Origin: Dyella telluris
Lineage (GTDB): Bacteria; Pseudomonadota; Gammaproteobacteria; Xanthomonadales; Rhodanobacteraceae
Length of the DNA: 64,000 nt
NCBI RefSeq assembly: GCF_014297575.1
Contig: NZ_CP060412.1
Span: 1,860,001 to 1,924,000 of the forward strand
Direction of reading: 5' to 3'
This document shows positions 1-8,597 of this stretch, piece after piece. Positions within the stretch are counted from its first letter, which is position 1. Each line of letters opens with the position of its first letter. Under the pieces are notes generated by a model that worked only from the letters and a program-made list of their open reading frames with translations, searched no databases and had not been told where the DNA came from. Position numbers and translations under genes: made by a program.

Positions 1-2188
1 AGCGCTTGTTGAGCAGGTTGGTCACGTTGAGCCCCAGGCTCAGGTCCTTCACGAAGGACAGCGCGCCCACGTCATAGTTCACGCCCGCGTCGAACAGCCA
101 GTACGACGGCACCTGCGAGTCGTTGATATACGTGATGTAGCGGCGGCCGGTGTACTTGCCGTCCAGCGTGGCGGTGAAGCCGCCGAAGCTGTAGCTCACG
201 TTGCTGGAGAACATCCAGGTGGGGATGCCGACCACATACTTGCCATCGGTCGCCACCACACCGTTGTTCAGGTAGTCATCCTGGTACTTGGAGTTGTCGT
301 AGGACAGCGAGTTGAGCCAGCGCAGGTGTTCCACCGGGCGCCAGATCACCGCCAGATCCACGCCGGTGCTCTTCACCGAACCCACGTTGTTGATGATGGC
401 CGAGCACGTCTGCACGGCGCTGCACGGGGACACCGCCAGCAGGCGGTTGGTGAAGCGGGTGTAGTACGCATCGGCCGAGGCTTCGATGGTGTCGCCGTGC
501 ACGCGATAGCCCATCTCGAAAGTCTGCGACTGTTCGGGGCTCAGCGAGCTCTTGCTGGCGTTGAACGCCGCCTGCGACTGGCTGAAGGGCAGGAAGCCAT
601 AAGCGGCGATGTTCTTGCTGTAGGAGGCGTAGACCTCCTGCGCGCCGTCGATCTTGTAGTTCACGCCCGCCTGCGGCAGGAAGCCATCGCTGGCGCGGAT
701 GCGACCGGCGGCCAGCGCGCTGCTCGCCACCAGCGAATCGGCCGTGTTGGTCACGCCCAGCGCCTTCGCACCGAAGTTCACCGTGAGGCGGTCGTCCATC
801 AGGTGGATGGTGTCGGAGGCGTACGCCGTGCGCGTCTGCGTGTTGTAGTGCTGGAAGAAGCCACGCGCGAACGGCTCTTCATTCTCGTAGAAGTTGCTCA
901 GGTAGTTGTACGCGCCGGTGAGGTAGAAGTAGTTGCGTTCCTGGTTGGTCTTGGCGTTCTCCGCCCAGAAGCCCACCTCGATATCGTTGTTGCCCAGCGA
1001 GAACAGCAGCGAGCCGGTGCCGCCGTAGCGGTCCAGGCCGTAATCCGTGGTACGCATGGCCAGCGGCACGGTGGGCGACGACGCCACGTACGGCGTGGCC
1101 CACTGACCTTCGCCGCGGTTGTCGTGGTAGTACGTGCCAAGGTTCAGCGTGGTGTGTTCGCTGAGGTTGAACGTGCCGCTCAGGCCGGCAAGGTTGTCGC
1201 GACGGATGCCACCACCGGCGTAATAGGTGGAGTCCACCAGGTCGTAGCCGGCCGGCAGCGGCGACAGCACCGACGGATAAGCGCCCTTGCCGTTGTATGC
1301 GTTGGCGATCTGCACCGCCGTGTTCCAGTCCGGCTGCAGATAGTCCCAGTTCCAACCCAGCGCCTTCTGGCTGGCCAGGGACAGGTCCATGTAGTCGTAC
1401 TCCTTGCGACGCGAGTTGTCGACGAACAGGCTGACGCTGCCGCTATCCCACTGGTACACCGACTTCAGGTTCACCTGGTCGGAACGCTGGTCGCCGTAAC
1501 CCTTCCACTTGTCGGTGGAGGCGTGGTCGTACGACACGAACATCGAGAAGCCGTGATAGTTGCCGGTATCCAGGCGCACGAAGGTACGCGTGGTGGAATC
1601 CGAACCGATCACCTGGTTGATGCGCGCGCCCGCCACTGCATCCGGGTCGGCGGTGTAGAACTGGATGGTGCCGCCAAGGTTGGTGTTCGATGCGGTGCCC
1701 AGTGCACCGGCGCCCTGCGCCAGCTCCACCGTGCTCAGGTTGTCGCTGCTGATTGCGCGCGATACCTGCAGGCCGGTGGTGGTGCCGTAGCTCATGTTGC
1801 CCAGCGGGATGCCATCCAGCGTGAAGCCGAGGCGGCTCTGGTCAAAGCCGTGCAGGGTGATCTGGGTGGACCACTCGTAATCGCCCCACGGATCGGCCGA
1901 CTGGAAGTTCACGCCCGGCAACTTGTCGATAGCCTTGAGCGGGCTGGTGCCCGGCGTGAGCTGCTGGAGGTCTTCGCTGGTGACCTTCTGCACCTGGCGC
2001 GTTTCGCCGGACGCAACCACCGACACGGCCTCCATGGTCTTGGCCTTGTCACGGTTGCCGTTGGCGGATGCATCGGCCGCAGGCGCGGCCACCGCCGGGC
2101 TCAGGTCGTCGGCGAATACGATGCCGCCATGAAGAGTAGCCAGTGTTGCCAGCGCGATCGCGGTCCTGCGAAGGGAAAGCTTGGGCAT
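1..2188 (-). CDS. TonB-dependent receptor, 3' end outside window
   Basis: Outer-membrane receptor for TonB-driven uptake; the ligand cannot be told. The reading frame is open from the ATG at 2186-2188 to the left edge (about 729 residues), so the C-terminal strands are missing. A signal peptide (MPKLSLRRTAIALATLATL...) is followed near residue 50 by a TonB-box-like MEAVSVVASG. Next comes a plug domain with KAIDKLPGVNFQSADPWG, a GFDQSRLGFTLDGIPLG stretch and VELAQGAGALGTASNTNLGG. Tyr/Asn-rich beta-barrel sequence follows, ending at LSLGLNVTNLLNKR. Neighbouring secreted phosphoesterases suggest, but do not prove, a phosphorylated or organic substrate. A perfect palindrome lies about 120 bases upstream. 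Confidence 0.9.
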   Translation of the reverse strand, partial: MPKLSLRRTAIALATLATLHGGIVFADDLSPAVAAPAADASANGNRDKAKTMEAVSVVASGETRQVQKVTSEDLQQLTPGTSPLKAIDKLPGVNFQSADPWGDYEWSTQITLHGFDQSRLGFTLDGIPLGNMSYGTTTGLQVSRAISSDNLSTVELAQGAGALGTASNTNLGGTIQFYTADPDAVAGARINQVIGSDSTTRTFVRLDTGNYHGFSMFVSYDHASTDKWKGYGDQRSDQVNLKSVYQWDSGSVSLFVDNSRRKEYDYMDLSLASQKALGWNWDYLQPDWNTAVQIANAYNGKGAYPSVLSPLPAGYDLVDSTYYAGGGIRRDNLAGLSGTFNLSEHTTLNLGTYYHDNRGEGQWATPYVASSPTVPLAMRTTDYGLDRYGGTGSLLFSLGNNDIEVGFWAENAKTNQERNYFYLTGAYNYLSNFYENEEPFARGFFQHYNTQTRTAYASDTIHLMDDRLTVNFGAKALGVTNTADSLVASSALAAGRIRASDGFLPQAGVNYKIDGAQEVYASYSKNIAAYGFLPFSQSQAAFNASKSSLSPEQSQTFEMGYRVHGDTIEASADAYYTRFTNRLLAVSPCSAVQTCSAIINNVGSVKSTGVDLAVIWRPVEHLRWLNSLSYDNSKYQDDYLNNGVVATDGKYVVGIPTWMFSSNVSYSFGGFTATLDGKYTGRRYITYINDSQVPSYWLFDAGVNYDVGALSFVKDLSLGLNVTNLLNKR

Positions 2189-2306
2189 GACGAATCCTCG
2201 CGCGCGGATTCTCCGTGAATCCGCACGTGCTTTAGTTGGAAGTCAAAGAGGGGGAAATAGCCGTCCGAACCATTCGGTCGGCATTAGGAAATCGTGAAGG
2301 CGTCAT

Positions 2307-2324
2307 GTGTAACGGCGGTTACAC
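2307..2324. promoter_or_regulatory. Palindromic operator-like site upstream of the TonB receptor
   Basis: GTGTAAC and its exact reverse complement GTTACAC are separated by four bases (GGCG). The site lies between the phosphoesterase stop and the receptor start, in the receptor's upstream region. An 18-bp dyad of this form suits a dimeric repressor or activator. No regulator gene is adjacent, so the binding protein is unknown. Confidence 0.4.
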
Positions 2325-2361
2325 CGGTATTTAAAACACCAGCCAAAACCAGCCCGAAATA

Positions 2362-2389
2362 CGACAACGCGTGACAATACGCGTTGTCG
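2362..2389 (-). terminator. Hairpin after the phosphoesterase gene
   Basis: Perfect 11-bp inverted repeat (CGACAACGCGT and its complement) with a 6-base loop, just past the stop of the minus-strand phosphoesterase. The following minus-strand bases are only weakly T-rich, so it may be an mRNA-stabilising hairpin rather than a strong intrinsic terminator. Confidence 0.5.
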
Positions 2390-2396
2390 CCAGCGC

Positions 2397-3725
2397 TTAC
2401 GGAAGCAACGCCTTGCCCTGCGCTTGCGAAAGGCTGACACCAAGCATGCGTGCGACGGTCGGCGCAATGTCGCGCATGTCGATCTCGCCAAGATTCCTGT
2501 TCGACGGAACGCCCTTGCCTTCCATCAGGAAAGTCGAGCGCATCTGTGCAAGCGCTGGATCGTAACCATGCATGCCACGGTAATGACCGGGCGACGGCAT
2601 CGGCGCATCCGGCTTGATGCCCATCTCGTAGCCCGGCTTGAACATCACGAACCACTGCGCCATCGGCGTACCGCCATCCGTCTCCACCTGCGCCCGGTCC
2701 AGCACGCGGTCGATGCCATAGGCCGGGTCCTGTTGCAGCTTCGCCAGCAATGCCTGAACTTTCGCCTGCACGGCGGCATCCTTCGGATCGCGCAATACGA
2801 TGGCGCCACTGCCGCCGTCGTTCCACGGCATCGCCTGCCAGTCGGTCACCGCGCCATCCTTGATCGTGACGAGTCCGGCCGCGATGAAGGGCGCGTACAG
2901 GTTCACATCGTGCTGCACCGGCACGAAGCCGTGATCGGATACCACCACGACCACGCCATCGGGATGCACCCGCTGCGCGGCCTGCACCAGCTCACCGACC
3001 AGCTGGTCAATCTGCGTCAGCACGGCCTTGGCTTCGGGCGTATCCGGCCCGCTCGCATGCTGCTCGTGATCGAGCGCGGTCAGGTAGGCGGTCATGAAAT
3101 CAGGCTTGCGCGTTTCCAGCAACTTCACCGCGAAGTGCGCGCGTGTGCGATCCCCTGCCATGCTCTCGTCGATGCCGTCGGCGTAAGGGCCGAGATCCTT
3201 CTCCAGTGAGGGCAGCAGGCCGGGCGTGGCGAGTGCCGCCAGCAGCTTGCGGTCGTCGGCCGTACCTGTGCGCCAGATCTGCGGCAGGTTCCAGTCCACC
3301 TGCGCGCCGACGCTCACCGGCCAGTGTACGTTCGCCGTGTGCAAGCCAGCCGCATGCGCGGCATCCCACAAGGTGGGCACCTTGATGTCGCTGGCGTACC
3401 AGTCCCAGCCAAACTGGTTCTTGTTGTACGGATCGAAGGTCAGGTTGCCGCCAATGCCATGCAGCTCGGGCGACACACCGGTGATCAGCGTGGTGTGGCT
3501 GGGATAGGTCAGCGTGGGCAACACACCGCGTACGGATTCGGCGTAGGTGCCCTGCTTGAGGAACGCCTGCAGGTTGGGCAGGTTCAGTCCGCGCTGCCGG
3601 GCTTGCAGTACGTCGGCAGGGCGCAGGCCGTCGATGGAGATCATCAGCACCGGGGCCGCAGCGGCGGGCAGGCTGATGGCCAGGGAAAGGAAGCCCGCAG
3701 CAAGCAGGGAGGTTTGAAAGCGCAT
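2397..3725 (-). CDS. Secreted alkaline-phosphatase-superfamily phosphodiesterase (NPP type)
   Basis: Predicted periplasmic nucleotide pyrophosphatase/phosphodiesterase of 442 residues. A signal peptide ends near residue 24. Metal ligand motif MISIDGLRP follows (Asp32). The nucleophile region LPTLTYPSHTTLITG (Thr73 likely catalytic) comes next, then HGIGGN. The late metal-binding motifs VVVVSDHGFVP and PGHYRGMHGYDP complete the superfamily pattern. The start ATG at 3723-3725 precedes the signal peptide directly. It is transcribed in the same direction as the GDPD gene upstream, with a REP-like hairpin pair between them. Substrate (nucleotide, phospholipid or sugar ester) cannot be fixed from sequence. 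Confidence 0.85.
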   Translation of the reverse strand: MRFQTSLLAAGFLSLAISLPAAAAPVLMISIDGLRPADVLQARQRGLNLPNLQAFLKQGTYAESVRGVLPTLTYPSHTTLITGVSPELHGIGGNLTFDPYNKNQFGWDWYASDIKVPTLWDAAHAAGLHTANVHWPVSVGAQVDWNLPQIWRTGTADDRKLLAALATPGLLPSLEKDLGPYADGIDESMAGDRTRAHFAVKLLETRKPDFMTAYLTALDHEQHASGPDTPEAKAVLTQIDQLVGELVQAAQRVHPDGVVVVVSDHGFVPVQHDVNLYAPFIAAGLVTIKDGAVTDWQAMPWNDGGSGAIVLRDPKDAAVQAKVQALLAKLQQDPAYGIDRVLDRAQVETDGGTPMAQWFVMFKPGYEMGIKPDAPMPSPGHYRGMHGYDPALAQMRSTFLMEGKGVPSNRNLGEIDMRDIAPTVARMLGVSLSQAQGKALLP

Positions 3726-3775
3726 CGTGGAGTCACCGCATCATCGAGAATCAGAGAACCGTTGATACGCTTCAC

Positions 3776-3855
3776 CGTCATTCCAGCGGACGCTGGAATC
3801 CAGTGACTCATCAAACGGCGGAACACACCGGATCCCAGCCTTCGCCGGGATGACG
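3776..3855. repeat. Pair of inverted REP-like hairpins
   Basis: Two related units in opposite orientation: one beginning CGTCATTCCAGCG at 3776 with an internal TTCCAGCG dyad, and one ending CGCCGGGATGACG at 3855. The outer GTCATTCC/GGGATGAC words recur at 6603-6643 and near 63601-63620. The arrangement resembles a REP doublet (REPIN/BIME) of the kind common in Xanthomonadales intergenic DNA. Confidence 0.6.
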
Positions 3856-3891
3856 ATCCAAAGCCGGCGCGACGGAAATGCCCGCCAGGGC

Positions 3892-4986
3892 TCAGCGGCC
3901 GTCGACGGCCTTGCGCCCGAGTGCGGGATCGTCCGTAAAGAAGGCGTCCACGCCGGCGTCGAGATAGGCGCGGATCTCGGCCATGGAACCTTCTTCGTTG
4001 AACGTCTTCGGGTCGCTGCCCTTCCAGAAGTTCTTCGCCTGGAAGTAGTTCTCCGGTCGGAAGGTGTAAGGATGCAGTTCCAGCTTCGCCGCGTGCGCGT
4101 CATGCGCCAGCGCGGTGGGCTTGCCCAGCGTGCCGTCGGGCGCCAGCGGAATGATCGATCGGATGTTCGGACCGATGGCATCGGCATAGCCGGCGATGTC
4201 GTGCAGGCCCGCGGGCGTCATCATCTGCGCGAAGGTCAGCTGCTTGCCTGCCGCCACGACGTCGTACGGCATCTCCTTCGCATCGCCCAGCAGCTGCAGC
4301 AGGCGGATATTCGGGTGATCCTTGCCCAGCTTGCCGCGCAGGTAGCGCAGGTTGGCGATCTCGAACGACTGGATTTCCACCGGTGCGGTGCGCGTGTAGG
4401 CATGCGCGGCAAGTATGGCCAGCACACGGTCTTCCATCGGCAGGCCTGCCTTCTGGAAATAGGTACCGTGCTTGATCTCGGGAATGATGCCGATCACCCG
4501 TCCCTGCGTGGCCGATTCGGTGGCGACGAAATCGATGATTTCGTCCAGGGTGGGGATCTGGAACTGGCCATCGTAGGCGGTGCTGCGGAACTGGGGCAGA
4601 CGCTCGCGTGCGCGCAGCGTCTTCAGTTCGTCGAGCGTGAAGTCTTCGGTGAACCAGCCGGTGACCTTTTCGCCATCGATGGTCCTGGTGGTCTTGCGCG
4701 CGGCGAACTCCGCGTGCTGCGCCACGTCGGTGGTGCCGCTGATCTCGTTCTCGTGGCGGGCCACCGGCACACCGTCCCGGGTCATCACCAGGTCCGGCTC
4801 GATGAAATCCGCGCCATCGGCAATGGCCTTGCCGTAAGACGCCAGCGTGTGTTCCGGCCGCAGCGCGCTTGCACCGCGATGTCCGATCACCAGCACCTTC
4901 TTCGCCAGCGGTGCTTCGTTCGCCTGACCATTGGCAGCCATCACCAGTGCACCCGCCATCATGATGGCCCAGCATAAACGACTCAC
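3892..4986 (-). CDS. glpQ: Exported glycerophosphodiester phosphodiesterase
   Basis: Hydrolyses glycerophosphodiesters to glycerol-3-phosphate plus an alcohol, in the periplasm. The GTG at 4984-4986 is chosen because AGGGAG lies 8 bases upstream and it opens a clean signal peptide (SRLCWAIMMAGALVMAANG); a longer ATG reading from 5055 adds 23 unlikely residues. The product is about 364 residues. GDPD catalytic motifs are present: IGHRGASALRPEHT near residue 35, FIEPDL and RHENEISGTTD. Later come the Glu/Lys-containing IIPEIKHGTYF and a C-terminal AYLDAGVDAFFTDDP. Length and order match periplasmic GlpQ. It sits with other phosphoesterases. Confidence 0.9.
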   Translation of the reverse strand: MSRLCWAIMMAGALVMAANGQANEAPLAKKVLVIGHRGASALRPEHTLASYGKAIADGADFIEPDLVMTRDGVPVARHENEISGTTDVAQHAEFAARKTTRTIDGEKVTGWFTEDFTLDELKTLRARERLPQFRSTAYDGQFQIPTLDEIIDFVATESATQGRVIGIIPEIKHGTYFQKAGLPMEDRVLAILAAHAYTRTAPVEIQSFEIANLRYLRGKLGKDHPNIRLLQLLGDAKEMPYDVVAAGKQLTFAQMMTPAGLHDIAGYADAIGPNIRSIIPLAPDGTLGKPTALAHDAHAAKLELHPYTFRPENYFQAKNFWKGSDPKTFNEEGSMAEIRAYLDAGVDAFFTDDPALGRKAVDGR

Positions 4987-5206
4987 GGCGACTCCCTTGC
5001 ATGTCCCTGTGCGCCCATCCGGCGCGGTGATCCGGCCATCGTGACGACTTCGCATGTCGTTTCATTGACAGCGCGACAGCCATCCGTTTGAACGCAAGCT
5101 GCACGTCAGGCAGCCGTGACTGGTGGCACCTCCATGACTTGCGACCGGTGGCGGCCGGCACTGCCGCTGCTAGCGTCGCACCATTACGTACTGCGCGGGT
5201 ACACCC

Positions 5207-6514
5207 ATGCTCACCACCTTGCTTGCCGCCCTGCTTGCCAGCGCCACGCCCGCCATGAATTGCCACGTGGGCGGCTACCAGCTGTCCGACGGAAGTACGC
5301 TGGATATCGCCCCCACCGACAGCGACGCGCTGCGCTGGCGGCGCATCGATGGCAGCACCGGCAAGCTCGTGCACGGCGCCAACGACACCTGGACCAGCAC
5401 GTTCGGCTGGACCGACCGCCCCGACGGCAAGGATGTGCGCTTCGACGACTGCGCCAAGGGCGGGATCACCTTTGACGGCATCAAGGGCCAACGCATGCCG
5501 CTGCAGGTACAGGACGTGACCTTCACCGGCGACGGCGGCACCAAGCTGGTCGGCCGGCTCATCCTTCCGCCCGGCAAGGCCAAGGTGCCCATCGTGGTGC
5601 TGGTGCATGGCGCGGAGCATGATTCCGCACGCCTGTTCGATTTCATGCAGCGCCAGTTTCCCGAGGAGGGCGTGGGTGCGTTCGTCTACGACAAGCGCGG
5701 CACCGGCGACTCTGGCGGAAGCTACACGCAGGACTACAGCCTGCTCGCCAACGACGCCGTGGCGGCCGTCGCCGAAGCGCGCAAGCTGGCCGGGACGCGT
5801 GCCGGCCGTGTGGGCTACCGCGGCGGCAGCCAGGGCGGCTGGGTCGCGCCGCTGGCCGCCACGCGCACCAAGGTGGACTTCATCATCATCGGTTACGGCC
5901 TCGCCATCTCGCCACTGGAAGAGGATCGCGAAGCAGTGGCCTTCTATCTCAAGCTCAAGGGCTACGACCAGTCGGTGATCGACAAGGCCTGGCAGCTCTC
6001 CGATGCCATCGGCCTGATCCTTTCCAGCAACCTCACGCAGGGCTTCGACCAGCTCGAGGCGGCCAAGGCCAAATACAGCAAGGAACCCTGGTACAAGGAC
6101 GTGCGCGGCGACTTCACCTACATGGTGTTGCCGATGAGCAGCGACCAGATCCGCGAGAAGGGCAAGCCGTTCACCACCTGGAACGTGCAGTGGCATTACG
6201 ACTCCATGGCCGTGCTGGAGAAACTCCATACGCCCCAGCTGTGGGAACTGGGCGAGGACGATATCGACGCGCCCAGCGGCGAAACCCTGCGCCGCCTGAC
6301 CTCATTGCAGGCAAAGGGACTGCCGGTCACCACCGCCCTCTTCCCGCATGCCGAGCACGGCATGACCGAGTATGAGATGAAGGGCGACGAGCGCGTCAGT
6401 ACGCGCTATGCGGCGGGATACATGCCGATGAGCATCGACTTCGCCAAGGGCATCTGGCATCCGCCGTATGGGGCGAGCAAGGTGGTGTTGCCGGAGAAGG
6501 CGGCGACGCCGTAA
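5207..6514 (+). CDS. Secreted alpha/beta hydrolase (S9/acyl-esterase-like)
   Basis: 435-residue exported serine hydrolase, divergent from the GDPD gene. A short signal peptide (MLTTLLAALLASATPAMN) is followed by a non-catalytic N-terminal domain of about 100 residues. The hydrolase fold begins at DGGTKLVGRLILPPG and VPIVVLVHGAEHDSA. DKRGTGDSGGSYTQD follows, and the nucleophile elbow is YRGGSQGGWVAPL. The late LWELGEDDIDAPS and FPHAEHGMTEYE segments supply the likely acid and histidine. Substrate is unknown; the family includes peptidases and acyl esterases. Confidence 0.8.
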   Translation: MLTTLLAALLASATPAMNCHVGGYQLSDGSTLDIAPTDSDALRWRRIDGSTGKLVHGANDTWTSTFGWTDRPDGKDVRFDDCAKGGITFDGIKGQRMPLQVQDVTFTGDGGTKLVGRLILPPGKAKVPIVVLVHGAEHDSARLFDFMQRQFPEEGVGAFVYDKRGTGDSGGSYTQDYSLLANDAVAAVAEARKLAGTRAGRVGYRGGSQGGWVAPLAATRTKVDFIIIGYGLAISPLEEDREAVAFYLKLKGYDQSVIDKAWQLSDAIGLILSSNLTQGFDQLEAAKAKYSKEPWYKDVRGDFTYMVLPMSSDQIREKGKPFTTWNVQWHYDSMAVLEKLHTPQLWELGEDDIDAPSGETLRRLTSLQAKGLPVTTALFPHAEHGMTEYEMKGDERVSTRYAAGYMPMSIDFAKGIWHPPYGASKVVLPEKAATP

Positions 6515-6602
6515 GCGCAACAGGCGTGTACCGGCTGCTGATGGATGGCGCTCGAGCGCCAATGTAACTACTCGGCGCGGTGGACTCAGACAACGCCTCA
6601 TT

Positions 6603-6643
6603 GTCATTCCCGCGAAGGCAGGAGGCGCTTTCGCAGGAATGAC
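6603..6643. repeat. REP-like inverted repeat between convergent genes
   Basis: GTCATTCCCGCGAA (6603-6616) faces its near-complement TTCGCAGGAATGAC (6630-6643) across 13 bases. It lies between the stops of the convergent hydrolase and alkaline phosphatase genes, so it could also act as a two-way transcription end. It shares sequence with the elements at 3776-3855 and 63601-63620. Confidence 0.6.
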
Positions 6644-6745
6644 GGTGAGGGTGATTGCGGTGAGGACGCGTGAGGGCCGGTGAAGGCGATGGATCGACAC
6701 AGGCGCTGAATCAGGAACGAGCCGGCTGGCCGCCTTCCCGCCACA

Positions 6746-8488
6746 TCACCTCACCGCCGGCCCGCCCACCTGCTTCAACCACGCCTCATACGTCGGCCGA
6801 TCCACCGGCACGCCGTCCTTGTTACAGCTGCCCAGCTTGCACAGCGCTTCGCGCAGGCGCGGCGTGTGCTGCACGATCACGTGGAAGATGGCGTTCTGCT
6901 CCAGCTCGCCATGGAAGGCTGCCGCGCCGGGACCATGGGCGAAAATGGCCACGTCTTCGCCGCCGTGCGTTTCCGCCTTCATGGGCACAATGGCTTCCTG
7001 CATGTAATCCGCATCGTTGGTTTTCACCTTGCCAAGGTCGGGGCGCCCCTGGGTGGCATACGCGTAGTCATGCACGCTGTGCGGAAAGGCCTTGCTGCCT
7101 TCCGGCTGCGTATCGCTGGCGCCGGTGTAGCCCGGCCCGTTGGCGAAGCCGAGCGTAGTGTACGGCTTGCCCACGGCATCCCGTGCGAGGCCGGCGCCGC
7201 CTTCGTCGTCGTAGCTGTCATTGTGGCCCTGCACCAGGCCGAGGATGTCGTTGCCGCGCTTCGGATAGCCCGCGAAGGTCATGGTATGACTGTGATCCGC
7301 CGTCACCACGATCAGCGTGTCTCGCGGATCGGTGTGCTGCAGCGCTGCCTGCACGGCATCGGCCATGGCAATGGTTTCATCGAGCGCGCGGTAGGCGTTG
7401 CCAGCGTGCAGTGCATGGTCGATGCGGCCGCCTTCCACCATCAGGAAGAAACCGTTGGGGTTCTGCTTCAGCACGTCGATGGCGCTGGTCGTCATGTCGG
7501 CGAGGCTGGGTTCGTCCAGCTTGTCCTTGATGCGTTCGTGCTCGTAGTTGAGGTGCGAGGCATTGAACAGGCCAAGCACCTGCTTCGTGCGTGTCGCATC
7601 CAGCGACTTCAGCTGCTGGCCGCTCCATACGTAGGCACCGTCGGGATGCCTGCGCTTCCATTCGGCCACCAGGTCGCGCCCATCCAGGCGCTGACCCACC
7701 TTGCCCTGCTCCACCGGATCGTCTTCGCCGGCCACCATGAACTCGGTGCGGCCGCCGCCCATCGCCACGGTGAGGCCATTACCCGGGAAGTCGATGAGCT
7801 GGGCGGCGAAGTCCTTGCAGCCGTGTGCCTTCGCGTCGGCGGTGAGGTCGGCGTCGACTTCCCAGTTGCGTTCCGGCAGATGGCCATAGGTAGCCGCCGG
7901 CGTGGCGTGCGTGATGCGCGTGGTGGTAACGGCGCCGGTGCTCATGCCTGCCGCCGAGGCCAGCTCCAGCGTGCTCACCAGTTCCTGTCCGCGCGAGGCG
8001 GCGCAGTCTTGCCGACGCGGCGCCTGCGATACGCCAATGAAGCCGGCGCGGGTTTTCACGCCACTAATGATCGCCGTCATGGTGCCGGCCGAGTCCGGCG
8101 TCTGCTGGTCGGTTTCATAGGTGCGGCTCAGCGCGCTGAAGGGAAAGCGCTCGAAGCTCAGCCGGTAGCTCTCACCATCCACGCCTTTCAGCTGGCCCGC
8201 ACGCACGTGCGCCGCCGCGATGGTCGGCAGGCTCATGCCATCGCCAAGGAACACGATGACATTCTTCGCGCGCTGGCCAACGCTGTTCGACTGCGCCGAC
8301 AGCAGCGCTGCCGATGCCGCCCCTTGGCGGAACCACCACTGCGGCGTCTCGCCCTCGGGACGCTGCACCGCCGGCACGTCGATGGCGGCAGCCGCAGGCG
8401 GCGCCACTGCCTCGTCGGCACAAGCGGTGAGCAGGAAGAACGAAGCAAGCAACGCAGCGCGGCGCGCCAGCGGCGACACAGGAAACAT
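6746..8488 (-). CDS. phoA: Alkaline phosphatase, lipoprotein
   Basis: Cleaves phosphate monoesters in the periplasm. Start at the ATG 8486-8488, preceded by AAGGGG at normal spacing; this places a lipobox (LLTAC) at the end of the signal peptide, giving 580 residues and a likely lipid-anchored enzyme. Classical motifs are present: NVIVFLGDGMSLPT (metal Asp), TPDSAGTMTAIISG (catalytic Ser) and the late VTADHSHTMTFAGYP. FFLMVEGGRIDHALHAGN supplies further metal ligands, and FAHGPGA supplies the last His. Together with the GDPD and NPP-type enzymes it suggests a phosphate-scavenging cluster, though no clear Pho box was recognised. Confidence 0.92.
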   Translation of the reverse strand: MFPVSPLARRAALLASFFLLTACADEAVAPPAAAAIDVPAVQRPEGETPQWWFRQGAASAALLSAQSNSVGQRAKNVIVFLGDGMSLPTIAAAHVRAGQLKGVDGESYRLSFERFPFSALSRTYETDQQTPDSAGTMTAIISGVKTRAGFIGVSQAPRRQDCAASRGQELVSTLELASAAGMSTGAVTTTRITHATPAATYGHLPERNWEVDADLTADAKAHGCKDFAAQLIDFPGNGLTVAMGGGRTEFMVAGEDDPVEQGKVGQRLDGRDLVAEWKRRHPDGAYVWSGQQLKSLDATRTKQVLGLFNASHLNYEHERIKDKLDEPSLADMTTSAIDVLKQNPNGFFLMVEGGRIDHALHAGNAYRALDETIAMADAVQAALQHTDPRDTLIVVTADHSHTMTFAGYPKRGNDILGLVQGHNDSYDDEGGAGLARDAVGKPYTTLGFANGPGYTGASDTQPEGSKAFPHSVHDYAYATQGRPDLGKVKTNDADYMQEAIVPMKAETHGGEDVAIFAHGPGAAAFHGELEQNAIFHVIVQHTPRLREALCKLGSCNKDGVPVDRPTYEAWLKQVGGPAVR

Positions 8489-8597
8489 CGGCAACCCCTT
8501 GGAAGAATGACCTTGCACGGATGAACCGTCGATCGTACTGGCGCCGCAAGAACTTGCTGTGACAATCCATGCCAGCACCGGGTGCTAGCCTGCGGCG

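Noticed and set aside
326..2218. Long plus-strand reading frame opposite the TonB receptor
   Set aside because: It mirrors the receptor's codon bias and has Arg/His/Val-rich composition without any domain; an antisense shadow typical of high-GC DNA.
2189..2396. Pho box upstream of the phosphoesterase-region receptor
   Set aside because: CGTCATGTGTAACGGCGG resembles half of a CTGTCAT repeat but the second repeat at 11-base spacing is missing.
4100..6229. 709-codon minus-strand frame across the GDPD and hydrolase genes
   Set aside because: It runs through two well-supported genes in other frames and has no motif.
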